Numbered from the stretch's first letter, positions 17,876 through 28,166 are shown. The stretch is 64,000 bases of DNA from Pantoea coffeiphila (GCF_016909495.1 NZ_JAFBFW010000001.1:620001-684000); one strand, 5' to 3'. Made by a program: numbers and translations. Notes: a model not told the origin generated them from the sequence alone.

Positions 17876-18526
17876 ATGTCTGAATTAAATGAACTGAATA
17901 CTCTGAGCAGCCGCTTTCGCGGTTTCTATCCGGTAGTGATCGATGTGGAAACTGCGGGATTTGATGCCAAAACGAACGCACTGCTGGAAATCGCCGCCGT
18001 CACCTTAAAAATGAATGAAGATGGCTGGCTGGAGAAAGATGAAACCCTGCATTTTCACGTAGAGCCTTTTGTCGGTTCAGTTTTACAGCCGGAAGCGCTG
18101 GCCTTTAACGGCATCGATCCCAGCAATCCCCTGCGCGGCGCGGTCAGCGAGTATGAAGCGCTGCACGCCATCTTTAAGCTGGTTCGTAAAGGGATTAAGG
18201 ATACCGGCTGCAGCAGAGCGATTATGGTGGCGCACAACGCCACATTCGATCTGAATTTTATGAATGCGGCGGCGGAACGTGCCAGCCTGAAGCGCAATCC
18301 CTTCCATCCGTTTGTGACCTTTGATACCGCCGCGCTCAGTGGACTGGTTGTTGGGCAAACCGTACTGGCTAAAGCCTGTATCGCGGCCGGAATCACTTTT
18401 GACAGTAGCCAGGCACACTCTGCTCTGTACGACACCACACAGACGGCAGACTTATTCTGTGAGCTGGTCAACCGCTGGAAGCGTATGGGCGGCTGGCCGC
18501 TGGCCGTGCCGGAAGCGGAGTCCTGA
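17876..18526 (+). CDS. rnt: Ribonuclease T
   Basis: 216-residue DEDD-type 3'-5' exoribonuclease that trims the CCA end region of tRNA and matures other stable RNAs. The catalytic residues sit exactly where they do in E. coli: Asp23 and Glu25 ([10 protein letters not shown]), Asp125 (HNATFDLNF), His181 and Asp186 ([12 protein letters not shown]). The active form is a dimer. In E. coli the helicase gene lhr follows; here rnt is directly followed by a terminator and the convergent grxD. Confidence 0.97.
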   Translation: MSELNELNTLSSRFRGFYPVVIDVETAGFDAKTNALLEIAAVTLKMNEDGWLEKDETLHFHVEPFVGSVLQPEALAFNGIDPSNPLRGAVSEYEALHAIFKLVRKGIKDTGCSRAIMVAHNATFDLNFMNAAAERASLKRNPFHPFVTFDTAALSGLVVGQTVLAKACIAAGITFDSSQAHSALYDTTQTADLFCELVNRWKRMGGWPLAVPEAES

Positions 18527-18599
18527 TTATTCAGTCCTGAGTACTGAACCATATTGACTCTGCGGCGTGCATTAACCACCGCACTGACAATATAAAGAC

Positions 18600-18630
18600 G
18601 AAAAAAAACCCTGCGATGCAGGGTTTTTTT
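18600..18630. terminator. Bidirectional terminator between rnt and grxD
   Basis: CCCTGC-GAT-GCAGGG (18608-18622) is flanked by an A-run on the left and a T-run on the right, so it can end both rnt (+) and grxD (-). Confidence 0.9.
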
Positions 18631-18642
18631 ATTGGCAGCGGC

Positions 18643-18981
18643 TTATTCAGCAGCCGGCGCAGGGTACTTCTGCGCAGTCTCTTTGATCAGCTGCTGCAGT
18701 TCACCGCGCTGGAACATTTCGATAATGATATCGCAACCACCGACCAGCTCGCCGTCAACCCACAGCTGCGGGAAGGTAGGCCAGTTAGCGTAGGCTGGCA
18801 TTTCTGCACGGATATCCGGGTTCTGCAGGATATCAACGTAGGCAAAACGTTCGCCACAGGCAGAAAGAGCCTGAACGGCCTGTGCGGAGAAACCACAGCT
18901 TGGCAGCTTTGGAGAACCTTTCATATACAGCAGGATTGGGTTTTCTGCGATCTGGCGCTGAATTTTTTCAACAGTACTCAT
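18643..18981 (-). CDS. grxD: Monothiol glutaredoxin Grx4
   Basis: 112-residue CGFS-type glutaredoxin. The active site KLPSCGFSAQAVQAL holds Cys29, which coordinates a [2Fe-2S] cluster with glutathione in a homodimer or with a BolA partner; TFPQLWVDGELVGGCDIIIEM is the conserved glutathione-binding half. It traffics Fe-S clusters, which fits the Suf operon elsewhere in this window. Convergent with rnt. Confidence 0.96.
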   Translation of the reverse strand: MSTVEKIQRQIAENPILLYMKGSPKLPSCGFSAQAVQALSACGERFAYVDILQNPDIRAEMPAYANWPTFPQLWVDGELVGGCDIIIEMFQRGELQQLIKETAQKYPAPAAE

Positions 18982-19337
18982 AAATGACTTCCTCAGTACG
19001 ATACTTCGTGTTTAGTTATTGTAGCGATTCTGCTCCGCCGTTGAAAACGACATTTTATGCAGCGCTGATGAACAGAACGCAACAAAATGCAAAATTATGA
19101 AAACAAAATAACATTTTCCTATCATCGTTGCAGCGTTTCTCGATGTTGGATTACTTTTTTTTGTTGAGTTAAGCAGCTGATTGCGCTTAATAATTCATCA
19201 TTTACTTAATCTGTCTTATTGAAACAAAAAACACCTTACCTTTTGTTAAGAAGTTAGATTAGAATTGCCCTAACCCCTGCAAATTGCAGAATTCTTTTTC
19301 GATTGCCATGCAGTCATTACACTGAGTTTAACTGTTA
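18982..19337. other. AT-rich divergent promoter region, grxD/mepH
   Basis: This 356-base stretch holds the upstream regions of grxD (left) and mepH (right). It is A/T-rich with several A- and T-runs and contains no convincing reading frame. No clear operator was identified. Confidence 0.6.
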
Positions 19338-20210
19338 ATGGGAACGTTGCGTTTAATCATCACGCTTAGCATGCTGGCCCTCGCCCAGCTGTTCTTTAAT
19401 ATGGCGCATGCTTCGCCTCATGCTCCCGTTAACGCTAATCAACATAAAGTTGACCACAACTCTGCGCGTGAAGATGAACGCCGCAAGCGTCGGCCGGTGA
19501 AAGCGGCTGCCACAAAGAAAGTCAAAGAACCCCTCATTAAAAAAACCAAAGAGCCCGCGCTTAAGAAAACCAAAGTTTCTGCTACCCAGAAGGCAAAGCT
19601 GAAGAAGAGCCAGGAAGCGACGGCCTCACGCGAAGTGAAAACCACCCGCATCGGTAAGATGGAGAAAAAACGCTACGGTCGGGAGCGTCTCGCCTCTTTG
19701 CAGACCAAAAAAGGCAAGAAGGGCCCGCTGCGCGCTATTGAGCGTGATGAAATTGAATCCCCTGAATCACCGCTTAAGTTGAGCAAAGCACACCGCGCGC
19801 GCTATCAGAAAGCCCGTGAAACGGCGATGAACAAACTGATGGGCCAGTTGGGTAAGCCATACCAGTGGGGCGGCGCATCACCGTCAACCGGTTTCGACTG
19901 TAGCGGACTGGTTTGGTATGCCTATAAAGACCTGGTGAAGTTTAAGATCCCGCGCACGGCGAATGAAATGTATCACCTGCGCGATGCTGCACCAATCAAA
20001 CGCGATAAGCTGGAAAAAGGCGATTTGGTGTTCTTCCGCATCAACGGACGCGGTACAGCCGATCACGTTGGCGTATATCTTGGTGGTGGAAAATTCATTC
20101 AGTCACCGAGAACCGGCAAAGACATTCAGGTAAGCGCACTGGGGGATGATTACTGGCAGGAGCACTATATTGGTGCCCGCCGAATGATGACGCCAAAAAC
20201 CATTCGCTGA
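19338..20210 (+). CDS. mepH: Murein DD-endopeptidase MepH (NlpC/P60)
   Basis: 290-residue periplasmic hydrolase that cuts D-Ala-mDAP cross-links for cell-wall growth. A signal peptide covers about residues 1-26 (ending MAHAS). Residues 40-130 are a lysine-rich, repetitive linker (KK-TKEP and KAKLKK type units). The NlpC/P60 domain starts near residue 165 with GKPYQWGGASP; catalytic Cys is in TGFDCSGLVWY, His in ADHVGVYLG. Slightly longer than E. coli MepH (271 aa) because of the linker. No clear Shine-Dalgarno before the ATG. Confidence 0.92.
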   Translation: MGTLRLIITLSMLALAQLFFNMAHASPHAPVNANQHKVDHNSAREDERRKRRPVKAAATKKVKEPLIKKTKEPALKKTKVSATQKAKLKKSQEATASREVKTTRIGKMEKKRYGRERLASLQTKKGKKGPLRAIERDEIESPESPLKLSKAHRARYQKARETAMNKLMGQLGKPYQWGGASPSTGFDCSGLVWYAYKDLVKFKIPRTANEMYHLRDAAPIKRDKLEKGDLVFFRINGRGTADHVGVYLGGGKFIQSPRTGKDIQVSALGDDYWQEHYIGARRMMTPKTIR

Positions 20211-20244
20211 TTGCGCAACAGCGGACCGCCATAACTTTATTGCT

Positions 20245-20273
20245 AATCGGGAGGAGCCATGCTCCTCCCGATT
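20245..20273. terminator. Bidirectional terminator between mepH and ynhF
   Basis: AATCGGGAGGAG (20245-20256) pairs with CTCCTCCCGATT (20262-20273), followed by TTCTTA; convergent genes on both sides. Confidence 0.85.
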
Positions 20274-20276
20274 TTC

Positions 20277-20366
20277 TTAGTGCAGAATAGCCGTAAAGCT
20301 AAATGCAATAATCATCAGTAGCGCACCCACCGTGGTCAGCAGTGAGAATTTCAGATCGGTACTCAT
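20277..20366 (-). CDS. ynhF: Small membrane protein YnhF
   Basis: A 29-residue protein: MSTDLKFSLLTTVGALLMII, then AFSFTAILH. It matches the E. coli small protein YnhF in length and pattern (MSTDLKFSL start, TA-LH end) and is almost entirely one transmembrane helix. AAGGAGA lies 7-13 bases before the ATG, which supports translation. As in E. coli it sits next to purR, but here it directly follows mepH because sodB and ydhP are absent. Function unknown; the E. coli protein is reported as an inner-membrane peptide. Confidence 0.88.
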   Translation of the reverse strand: MSTDLKFSLLTTVGALLMIIAFSFTAILH

Positions 20367-20600
20367 CGTCTCTCCTTAATAACCCTGTAAAATGTATGCA
20401 CAAAGATTTTCCCACAGTTCCCCGTAAAAATCTCGTTTTCTCTGCGCAGCCTTGTTAGAATTCCTCTTTTCCGTTGCGCAACAGTAACGGATAACGGTTT
20501 TTGCCAGCTCTGCAGTCACTCTACGGACGATTTTTTCCCCTTTCCGACCCGTTGCGGCAGCATCCAAACCACTTTGGTCTGGCGGGAAAAGGCTGCACCC

Positions 20601-20616
20601 AGGCAAACGTTTAACC
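20601..20616. promoter_or_regulatory. PurR operator in the purR leader
   Basis: AGGCAAACGTTTAACC fits the PurR box consensus ACGCAAACGTTTNCNT and resembles the E. coli purR autoregulatory site. It lies about 46-61 bases before the purR start codon. Confidence 0.8.
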
Positions 20617-20661
20617 AACCTGTTATCAAATAGTTACGATAACACCAGGAGCATAAGTTTA

Positions 20662-21687
20662 ATGGCAACAATTAAGGATGTGGCAAAGCGAGCCGGGGTT
20701 TCAACCACCACGGTTTCCCACGTAATTAATAAAACGCGCTTTGTAGCCGAAGAGACCCGTGAAGCGGTGTGGGCAGCAATTAAGGAATTGCACTATTCCC
20801 CCAGCGCCGTGGCACGCAGTCTGAAGGTCAACCACACCAAAACCATCGGCCTGCTCGCCACCTCCAGCGAAGCGCCCTATTTTGCCGAAATTATTGAAGC
20901 CGTGGAAAACCGCTGCTTTGCCAAAGGCTATACCCTGATCCTTGGGAATGCACATAATGACCTGAACAAACAGCAGGCCTACCTGTCGATGATGGCGCAG
21001 AAGCGCGTCGACGGGCTGCTGGTGATGTGCTCTGAGTACCCGGATTCATTAATCTCGATGCTGGAAGACCACCGCAATATCCCGATGGTGGTGATGGACT
21101 GGGGTGAATCGCGTGGCGATTTCACCGATACCGTGCTGGATAACGCTTTTGAAGGCGGCTATCTGGCCGGGCGTTATCTGATTGAGCGTGGTCACCGTGA
21201 TATCGGTGCCATTCCTGGACAGCTGGAGCGCAACACCGGCGGCGGTCGCCATGCCGGATTCCTCAAAGCGCTGAACGAAGCCGGGATTACCCTGCGCGAA
21301 GAGTGGCTGGTCCAGGGCGACTTTGAACCTGAATCCGGTTATCGCGCCATGCAGCAGATCCTGGCGCAGAAACAGCGCCCTACTGCCATCTTCTGCGGCG
21401 GCGACGTGATGGCTATGGGCGCAATTTGTGCCGCAGATGAGATGGGCCTGCGCGTTCCGCAGGATATTTCGGTGATCGGCTATGATAACGTGCGCAACGC
21501 GCGCTATTTCACACCGGCGCTGACTACAGTGCACCAGCCGAAAGAACGGCTGGGAGAAACCGCGTTTGATATGCTGCTCGATCGTATCACCAGCAAGCGT
21601 GAAGAACCGCAGACCATTGAAGTTCATCCGTCACTGATTGAACGCCGCTCCGTTGCCGACGGTCCGTTCCGCGACTATCGCCGTTAA
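20662..21687 (+). CDS. purR: Purine repressor PurR
   Basis: 341-residue LacI-family repressor, the standard length. HTH at residues 1-25 ([23 protein letters not shown]) with the hinge helix near 48-56 (SPSAVARSL); the periplasmic-binding-protein-like core binds hypoxanthine or guanine ([20 protein letters not shown]). It represses de novo purine synthesis genes and itself through the box at 20601. Downstream lies the purine-linked punR/punC pair. Confidence 0.97.
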   Translation: MATIKDVAKRAGVSTTTVSHVINKTRFVAEETREAVWAAIKELHYSPSAVARSLKVNHTKTIGLLATSSEAPYFAEIIEAVENRCFAKGYTLILGNAHNDLNKQQAYLSMMAQKRVDGLLVMCSEYPDSLISMLEDHRNIPMVVMDWGESRGDFTDTVLDNAFEGGYLAGRYLIERGHRDIGAIPGQLERNTGGGRHAGFLKALNEAGITLREEWLVQGDFEPESGYRAMQQILAQKQRPTAIFCGGDVMAMGAICAADEMGLRVPQDISVIGYDNVRNARYFTPALTTVHQPKERLGETAFDMLLDRITSKREEPQTIEVHPSLIERRSVADGPFRDYRR

Positions 21688-21710
21688 TTCCTTCCCCGTT
21701 TACCGTTCGC

Positions 21711-22625
21711 TCAGGCGGACGGTTCACTCAGCCATTCAGCATTCAGCGTATCGCTGTCGCCAACATAATCCAGCAGCCAGCTCAGCGCCGGTGATGCACT
21801 CTGTTCCGACCAGCTCAGGCAGCATGGGCTGATCGGAAACGGGTTTGCCAGCGTCAGTTCCGCAATTCCCCCTTCGGCAATCCAACCCTGGGCAAAGTGC
21901 CCCGGGATCATGCCGACGCACAGTCCGGCACGCAGGCAGTCTAGCGCGCTGTCCCAGTCCGGGACCACCAGCCGCCGCTGATTATCCAGCGTCCAGGTGT
22001 TACGCTTCGGCAACGCGCGTGAGGTATCCTCAAGCGTCAGCGATGGCCATTCCCGCAGCAGATCGTCGCTAAGCGGTCCCGTCTGTTGCAATAAGGGATG
22101 ATCCGCCTGCACGACACAGCGCCAGTTAAGGCTGCCCATATCGCGAAAGGCGAAGCGCCCGCCCACCGGCACCGCCTGCGTGGCCCCGATAGCCGCATCA
22201 ACGCGGCCATCCGCCAGCGCATCCCATACGCCGTTAAACACCTCGGGGAAGATATGCAGTTCCATATCGGGGAAGTGACGGTAGAAATCGACGATAAGCT
22301 GACGGGTGCGCTGCGGCCTGACGATGCGGTCAACGGCGATATTAATCTGACCGCGCCAGCCGTTAGCCACCTGCTGACAGCGGCGTCGGGTGGCAAGCAT
22401 TTTTTTGATAACAAAACGCCCTTCTTCGCTAAACACCCGCCCCGCTTCTGTCAGTACCACATCGCGATGGCGGCGTTCAAACAGGCTGACGGCCAGCCAC
22501 TGCTCCAGCTGGCGTACGGTATAGCTAACCGCAGAAGGCACGCGGTGAAGCTCGGCCGCTGCGGCGGTAAAGCTGCCGGTTCTGGCAACGGCTTCTATCA
22601 CTTCCAGAGAATGTTCTGACCACAT
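21711..22625 (-). CDS. punR: LysR-family regulator PunR
   Basis: 304-residue LysR regulator matching E. coli PunR (YdhB): MWSEHSLEVIEAVARTGSFTAAAAELH with RVPSAVSYTVRQLEQWLAV as recognition helix. PunR activates the divergent transporter gene punC for use of purine nucleosides. The ATG at 22625 is chosen over an upstream in-frame ATG (22649) because the known N terminus is MWSE. The C terminus (SPALSWLLDYVGDSDTLNAEWL) is also conserved. Confidence 0.92.
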   Translation of the reverse strand: MWSEHSLEVIEAVARTGSFTAAAAELHRVPSAVSYTVRQLEQWLAVSLFERRHRDVVLTEAGRVFSEEGRFVIKKMLATRRRCQQVANGWRGQINIAVDRIVRPQRTRQLIVDFYRHFPDMELHIFPEVFNGVWDALADGRVDAAIGATQAVPVGGRFAFRDMGSLNWRCVVQADHPLLQQTGPLSDDLLREWPSLTLEDTSRALPKRNTWTLDNQRRLVVPDWDSALDCLRAGLCVGMIPGHFAQGWIAEGGIAELTLANPFPISPCCLSWSEQSASPALSWLLDYVGDSDTLNAEWLSEPSA

Positions 22626-22736
22626 CGCTTTGCCTGCAAATTTTTTCAACGGAACCGACGAATATTAGCGTTTCACAAGCGTAAGTGCATCCCTTTACAC
22701 TCCCTGCGATAAAAAACTGCCCTGTACGAGTAAAAT

Positions 22737-23930
22737 ATGCCTTCAAAATTCTTTATCGTTTATCTGGCCATGCTGAGTATGCTGGGTTTCCTTGCTACCG
22801 ATATGTACCTGCCCGCTTTTGGTGAGATGCAGCAGGATCTTGCCACCGGTTCTGGCGTTATCAGCGCCAGCCTGAGCATCTTCCTTGCCGGCTTTGCCTG
22901 CGCGCAGCTGATTTGGGGAACACTGTCCGACCGCCTTGGCCGCAAGCCCGTTCTGCTGGTGGGGCTGGGGATGTTCGCTATCGGCTGTGCTGCCATGATG
23001 TGGGTTAACTCCGCTCCGTGGCTGCTGTTTTTCCGTTTCCTGCAGGCTGTGGGGGTGTGCGCCGCCGCCGTAAGCTGGCAGGCACTGGTTGTCGATCGCT
23101 ACAGCGCCGAGCAGGCAAAACGCGTATTCGCCACCATTATGCCGCTGGTTGCGCTTTCACCGGCGCTGGCACCGCTGCTGGGAGCCTGGCTACTTGAACA
23201 TTTTTCATGGCGGGCGATCTTCGTCGCGCTGCTGCTGATTAGCGTCGTGTTGCTGATCCCCACTCTGCGCCTGTCCGGCCGTGCATCCGCCGAGAAAGCG
23301 GCACCCAATGGCCCGGCGCCCGGTTTCCTGACGCTGCTGAAATCCCCGGTATACAGCGGTAACGTGCTGGTGTTTGCCGCCTGCTCCGCCAGCTTCTTTG
23401 CCTGGCTGACCGGCTCACCGTTTATCCTCGGTAATCTGGGCCTGTCTCCTGCCGATATCGGCCTGAGCTATGTGCCGCAGACTATCGCCTTTCTGATTGG
23501 TGGCTTTGGCTGTCGCGCGCTGCTTAATCGCTTCTCCGGCGGGCAGCTGCTGCCGTGGATGCTGCTGTGCTTTAGCCTGGGGGTTATTGCGTTGTTTATC
23601 GCCGCACAGCAGCAGGCGCCATCTTTGTACAGTCTGCTGACGCCGTTCTGCGTTATGTCGATGGCCAGCGGTGCGATTTATCCGGTGGTGGTGTCCAGCG
23701 CCCTGCTGCCGTTCCCGCAGGCAACGGGGAAAGCCGCCGCATTGCAAAATATGCTGCAGCTCGGTCTGTGCTTTATCGCCAGTCTGGCCGTTTCAACCTG
23801 GATTGAATCACCGCTAGAAACCACCGTTCGTGTCATGTTACTGACCATTTTACTTGCTACGATGGGTTTCCTGATTCAGCGTAAAGCGGCTAAAAAATTA
23901 GCGCTTCAAACGATGGAAAACCCGTTGTGA
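22737..23930 (+). CDS. punC: Purine nucleoside MFS transporter PunC
   Basis: 397-residue, 12-helix major facilitator of the Bcr/CflA subfamily (YdhC). Signature loop [16 protein letters not shown] follows helix 2 (about residues 62-78), and [24 protein letters not shown] marks helix 4. In E. coli it imports inosine-type nucleosides under PunR control, while older annotation called it a drug exporter. Divergent from punR. A terminator hairpin follows at 23981. Confidence 0.93.
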   Translation: MPSKFFIVYLAMLSMLGFLATDMYLPAFGEMQQDLATGSGVISASLSIFLAGFACAQLIWGTLSDRLGRKPVLLVGLGMFAIGCAAMMWVNSAPWLLFFRFLQAVGVCAAAVSWQALVVDRYSAEQAKRVFATIMPLVALSPALAPLLGAWLLEHFSWRAIFVALLLISVVLLIPTLRLSGRASAEKAAPNGPAPGFLTLLKSPVYSGNVLVFAACSASFFAWLTGSPFILGNLGLSPADIGLSYVPQTIAFLIGGFGCRALLNRFSGGQLLPWMLLCFSLGVIALFIAAQQQAPSLYSLLTPFCVMSMASGAIYPVVVSSALLPFPQATGKAAALQNMLQLGLCFIASLAVSTWIESPLETTVRVMLLTILLATMGFLIQRKAAKKLALQTMENPL

Positions 23931-24259
23931 TATGCTGTAAAATCACTTGGTTAGCACGCTAACAATAATGCATTGAATATTGCCTGACGGGAGCATATAC
24001 TCGTCAGGCACTACAAAATAACAAGTTACCAACATTTAAATCCGAAGATCGCTTTGGCGGTGCTCGGTGTTTTTTTACTGACAAGGCTGTCATACCGTTC
24101 TGTTATGTTACGTCTGTTTCAGCCTCTGCCGGTTATAATTCAGTCCTCTGTTAACGTCGGATATCAGACTGCGGCTCTGCCGTGAGTTTTCTCATAAATC
24201 TGTAGAAATTGACTATCCTTTTTCTCAGGTTTCAATCACACAGGGTGATGGAGAAGCTA
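23931..24259. other. Long cfa leader/promoter region
   Basis: This 329-base gap holds the punC terminator and the upstream region of cfa. TATAAT at 24134-24139 is a good -10 without a recognisable -35, as expected for the stationary-phase sigma-S promoter known for cfa; it would give a leader of roughly 115 bases. No open frame of interest. In E. coli the cfa leader is a target of the sRNA RydC; the pairing site was not identified here. Confidence 0.5.
23981..24010 (+). terminator. Hairpin after punC
   Basis: TGCCTGACG (23981-23989) and CGTCAGGCA (24002-24010) are perfect inverted copies about 50 bases after the punC stop, followed by an A-rich stretch rather than T. It could instead be part of a long cfa mRNA leader. 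Confidence 0.55.
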
Positions 24260-25408
24260 ATGAGTTCATCGTGTATAGAAGAAGTGAGCCTGGAAGAAAA
24301 CCAGTGGTACCGAATTGTCCAGGAGATGTTGCGCAAGGCTGACATAGAAATAAACGGTTCCCGTCCATGGGATATCCGAATCAGTAATCCCAACTTTTTT
24401 AAGCGCGTGCTGCAGGAAGGCTCGCTGGGGTTGGGTGAAAGCTATATGGACGGCTGGTGGCAGTGCGACAGGCTGGATATCTTTTTCCAGCGCGTGCTGC
24501 TGGCAAAACTCGATCAACAACTCCCCCATCATTTTAAAGATACGCTTCGCATTGCCGCTGCTCGCCTGACCAACCTCCAGTCGCGGAAAAGGGCCTGGAT
24601 TGTCGGTAAAGAGCACTATGATTTAGGTAACGACCTGTTTTCGCTGATGCTTGATCCGTATATGCAGTATTCCTGCGGTTACTGGAAAGAAGCCAAGACA
24701 CTGGAACAGGCGCAGGAAGCGAAGCTGAAAATGATCTGCGAGAAGCTTGAGCTGGCCCCCGGCATGTCGCTGCTGGATATTGGCTGCGGCTGGGGCGGAC
24801 TGGCGGAGTATGCTGCTCGTCATTACGGCGTCAGCGTGTTTGGGGTTACCATTTCTGCTGAACAGCAAAAAATGGCCCAGCAGCGCTGTGAAGGGCTGGA
24901 TGTGACAATCCTTTTGCAGGATTATCGCGATTTGAACCAGCAGTTCGACCGTATTGTTTCAGTGGGTATGTTTGAGCACGTTGGGCCAAAAAATTACGCG
25001 ACCTATTTCTCCGTGGTCGATCGCAATTTAAAACGTGATGGTATTTTCCTGCTGCATACCATCGGGGCAAACAAAACCGATGAGAATGTTGATCCGTGGA
25101 TCAACAAATATATTTTCCCCAATGGCTGTCTGCCGTCGGTAAGGCATATTGCCAATGCCAGCGAACCGCATTTCGTGATGGAGGACTGGCACAATATCGG
25201 CGCAGATTACGATCTGACGTTAATGGCCTGGTACCACCGTTTCCTCGCGGCGTGGCCGCAGATTGCGGATAACTATGGGGAACGGTTTAAGCGTATGTTT
25301 AGCTACTATCTTAACGCCTGTGCAGGGGCTTTCCGCGCGCGTGATATTCAACTGTGGCAGGTCGTCTTCACTCATGGGGCTGATGGTGGACTGCGCGTGG
25401 CGCGGTGA
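24260..25408 (+). CDS. cfa: Cyclopropane-fatty-acyl-phospholipid synthase
   Basis: 382-residue SAM-dependent enzyme, the E. coli length, that adds a methylene bridge to unsaturated acyl chains of membrane phospholipids in stationary phase and acid stress. MSSSCIEEV is the conserved start. SAM site: LLDIGCGWGGLAEYAA near residue 170; catalytic region includes FEHVGPKNYATYF and HFVMEDWHNIGADYD; C-terminal ACAGAFRARDIQLWQVVF. An upstream in-frame start (24209) would add 17 residues lacking family similarity. Terminator at 25491. Confidence 0.97.
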   Translation: MSSSCIEEVSLEENQWYRIVQEMLRKADIEINGSRPWDIRISNPNFFKRVLQEGSLGLGESYMDGWWQCDRLDIFFQRVLLAKLDQQLPHHFKDTLRIAAARLTNLQSRKRAWIVGKEHYDLGNDLFSLMLDPYMQYSCGYWKEAKTLEQAQEAKLKMICEKLELAPGMSLLDIGCGWGGLAEYAARHYGVSVFGVTISAEQQKMAQQRCEGLDVTILLQDYRDLNQQFDRIVSVGMFEHVGPKNYATYFSVVDRNLKRDGIFLLHTIGANKTDENVDPWINKYIFPNGCLPSVRHIANASEPHFVMEDWHNIGADYDLTLMAWYHRFLAAWPQIADNYGERFKRMFSYYLNACAGAFRARDIQLWQVVFTHGADGGLRVAR

Positions 25409-25490
25409 TGTCGCTATAGCAGAAAAAGACGGCGGATAATGGGGAGCATTACTGACTGTCTTGGCAAAATACGGCATTGAAATAATACGT

Positions 25491-25523
25491 AAGCCGCTAT
25501 CGTTATCAGATAGCGGCTTTTTT
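25491..25523 (+). terminator. Terminator after cfa
   Basis: AAGCCGCTATC (25491-25501) pairs with GATAGCGGCTT (25509-25519), followed by a T-run. It points towards ribE and may serve both convergent genes. Confidence 0.85.
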
Positions 25524-25661
25524 AACGTCAGGAAAACGAGGCCACTGATGCTGCACGCAAAGAAGTATCTCCTTGCGCAAATACGCTCTGGCTGGCACCA
25601 CGCGCTGTATATTTAAAAAAGTAGCAACAGTGTGATGCGATCGCTGACGGACCGGCTGAAT

Positions 25662-26315
25662 TTATTCAGCGGATTCTTCAGCCGCGGCGGCTGCCAGCAG
25701 TGCAGCTTCGCGCTGGGCCAGCACGCGCTCAACCGTTTCGACAATCGCCTGCGTGTGCGGATCGATCTCAATATTCACCCGGTGACCCAGACGTTTCGCG
25801 CCCAGCGTGGTGCGCGCCAGCGTTTCAGGAATAAGGTGAACGCAGAAGCGGGTTTTAGTGACTTCACCTACCGTCAGGCTAATACCGTCAATGCCGACAA
25901 AGCCCTTATGCAAAATGTATTTCATCTGGCTGGCGTCCTGCACCTTAAACCAGATTTCCCGGTTATTTTCCGAAGTAATAATTTTGCTGATTTCTGCCGT
26001 GGTCATAATATGACCCGACATCAGATGGCCGCCGATTTCATCGCTGAATTTGGCTGCGCGCTCAACGTTTACCGTATCCCCTTCTTTAAGATCGCCCAGG
26101 TTGGTAATACGCAGCGTTTCTTTAACCAGATCGAAACTCACGCGATCGCCGTTGACTTCCGTTACCGTCAGGCAGCAACCGTTATGGGAAACCGATGCAC
26201 CCAGTTCCAGTCCGGGCAGCAGGGCTTCCGGCATTTTTATGATATGGGTGCGAAAATTGGGTTTCTCTTCAATTGCCAGCACTTCAGCAGTGCCCTGCAC
26301 AATTCCGGTAAACAT
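25662..26315 (-). CDS. ribE: Riboflavin synthase, alpha subunit
   Basis: 217-residue enzyme that dismutates two lumazines into riboflavin. Two homologous beta-barrel halves are visible: residues 1-97 ([35 protein letters not shown]) and 98-190 ([29 protein letters not shown]). The last 25 residues are a charged Ala-rich tail somewhat longer than in E. coli. Convergent with cfa and divergent from mdtK. No FMN riboswitch is apparent in its leader. Also called ribC in older E. coli usage. Confidence 0.96.
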   Translation of the reverse strand: MFTGIVQGTAEVLAIEEKPNFRTHIIKMPEALLPGLELGASVSHNGCCLTVTEVNGDRVSFDLVKETLRITNLGDLKEGDTVNVERAAKFSDEIGGHLMSGHIMTTAEISKIITSENNREIWFKVQDASQMKYILHKGFVGIDGISLTVGEVTKTRFCVHLIPETLARTTLGAKRLGHRVNIEIDPHTQAIVETVERVLAQREAALLAAAAAEESAE

Positions 26316-26546
26316 AGCTATGCCTCTATTAATGTGTTGTCGCTGGCACTAGTTTGCCCTGGCTGCCACGTAATGCCAACTGAACTGAAAGCGGTTTGCG
26401 TGACATGAAGAGCTATTCTTACGGCAGCTTATTGGCTAATTCGTCTACGGACACTACACTAAGCGGCCTGCTATGCTGTGGCAATGAGCAAACGCCGTGT
26501 ATTCCCCAGCTAAAACCCCTCCACAATTAAAATAAAGGTGTATTAC

Positions 26547-27920
26547 GTGCAGAAGTACCTCACAGAGGCGCGTCAGTTATTAATGCTGGCAATTCCCGTG
26601 ATCCTTGCGCAGGTTGCGCAAACGTCCATGGGTTTTGTCGATACAGTGATGGCCGGTGCCGTTAGCGCCACGGATATGGCCGCCGTTGCAGTGGGAACCT
26701 CAATCTGGTTACCGACTATTCTTTTTGGCCACGGCCTGATTCTGGCCTTAACGCCGGTGGTCGCGCAGCTCAACGGCTCAGGCCGACGGGATCGCATTGC
26801 CTGGCAGGTTCGCCAGGGTTACTGGCTGGCGGGTTTCTCATCACTCATTATTATGGTGGTGCTCTACAATGCGGGCTATTTGATTGGTGCAATGCATAAT
26901 GTCGATCCGGAACTGTCAGCCAAGGCACTCGGCTATCTGCACGCTTTGCTGTGGGGTGCACCGGGATATCTGTTCTTCCAGGTCGCACGTAATCAGTGTG
27001 AAGGGCTGTCGAAAACCAAACCCGGCATGGTGATGGGTTTTATCGGTCTGCTGGTTAATATTCCGGTTAACTATATCTTTATCTATGGACATTTCGGCAT
27101 GCCGGCCCTCGGCGGCGTTGGCTGCGGCGTGGCGACGGCGTCGGTTTACTGGGTGATGTTTATTGCCATGAAGTTCTGGGTGAACCGTGCCGCCTTTATG
27201 CATGATATTCGTCTGGAAAGTTCATTCTCCCCGCCTGACTGGAAAGTGCTGCGCCGCCTTGTTGGCCTTGGACTACCGGTTGCGCTGGCACTGTTCTTTG
27301 AAGTCACGCTGTTCGCCGTGGTAGCCCTGCTGGTTTCACCGATGGGGATCGTCAAGGTCGCCGGTCATCAGATTGCGCTGAACTTCAGTTCGCTGATGTT
27401 TGTTATCCCGCTGTCGCTGGGCGTAGCCACGACCATTCGCGTCGGTTTCCGCCTCGGCCAGGGTTCAACCGAGCAGGCGCGCGTGGCGGCATGGACCGCA
27501 CAGGGTGTGGGCGTTTGCATGGCCTGCCTGACCGCACTGTTCACGGTCACTTTCCGCCACGAAATAGCCCTGTTGTATAACGACAATCCCGAGGTTGTGA
27601 CTCTGGCGGCGCAGCTGATGCTGCTGGCGGCAGTGTATCAGTTCTCGGATTCTATCCAGGTGATTGGCAGCGGTATTTTGCGCGGCTACAAAGATACCCG
27701 CGCCATCTTCTTTATCACCTTTATTGCCTACTGGGTGCTCGGCCTGCCCAGCGGCTACGTGCTGGCGATGACCGACTGGGTCGTGTCACCGATGGGCCCG
27801 GCGGGCTTCTGGACCGGTTTTATTATTGGGCTAACCAGTTCGGCGATAATGATGATTTGGCGAATTATCCGCCTGCAGCGGCAGCCATCGGAACGTATTC
27901 TGGCGCGCGCAGCACACTAA
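26547..27920 (+). CDS. mdtK: MATE-family multidrug efflux transporter MdtK
   Basis: 457-residue, 12-helix MATE exporter (NorM/YdhE), the same length as E. coli when started at the GTG at 26547; AAAGG is 9-13 bases upstream. The start [20 protein letters not shown] and motifs [20 protein letters not shown] and [20 protein letters not shown] are diagnostic. It uses ion gradients to expel cationic drugs and dyes. Upstream in-frame codon 26538 (GTG) overlaps the ribosome site and is less likely. Confidence 0.96.
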   Translation: MQKYLTEARQLLMLAIPVILAQVAQTSMGFVDTVMAGAVSATDMAAVAVGTSIWLPTILFGHGLILALTPVVAQLNGSGRRDRIAWQVRQGYWLAGFSSLIIMVVLYNAGYLIGAMHNVDPELSAKALGYLHALLWGAPGYLFFQVARNQCEGLSKTKPGMVMGFIGLLVNIPVNYIFIYGHFGMPALGGVGCGVATASVYWVMFIAMKFWVNRAAFMHDIRLESSFSPPDWKVLRRLVGLGLPVALALFFEVTLFAVVALLVSPMGIVKVAGHQIALNFSSLMFVIPLSLGVATTIRVGFRLGQGSTEQARVAAWTAQGVGVCMACLTALFTVTFRHEIALLYNDNPEVVTLAAQLMLLAAVYQFSDSIQVIGSGILRGYKDTRAIFFITFIAYWVLGLPSGYVLAMTDWVVSPMGPAGFWTGFIIGLTSSAIMMIWRIIRLQRQPSERILARAAH

Positions 27921-28069
27921 TTTTTCGGTAGATTTCACTGAAATATGATTAAAATTGCTGCGCTTCGCACAGATGCGCAGCAATCAGGCAGAAAAAAGCT
28001 TTTTTCTCCTTGCCAGGCGTACAGGCTGCCGTTAATATTCGTCCCCGCTGTCACCCAGATAGCAACAGT

Positions 28070-28146
28070 GCGTCCGTAGCTCAGTTGGTTAGAGCACCAC
28101 CTTGACATGGTGGGGGTCGGTGGTTCGAGTCCACTCGGACGCACCA
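28070..28146 (+). tRNA. valV: tRNA-Val (GAC), copy 1
   Basis: 77-base cloverleaf with GCGTCCG acceptor pairing CGGACGC, anticodon loop TTGACAT (anticodon GAC), T loop GGTTCGAGTCC and encoded CCA. First of three tandem valine tRNAs, located between mdtK and pykF as in E. coli. Confidence 0.97.
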
Positions 28147-28166
28147 AATCTCTGAAGTAACAATTT

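Noticed and set aside
26316..26546. FMN riboswitch in front of ribE
   Set aside because: The conserved RFN sequence blocks were not seen; in enterics the element is in front of ribB instead.
27935..28147. Minus-strand frame of 70 codons starting MVRPSGLEPPTPT
   Set aside because: It begins opposite tRNA-Val copy 1; this peptide is a well-known artefact of translating tRNA antisense.
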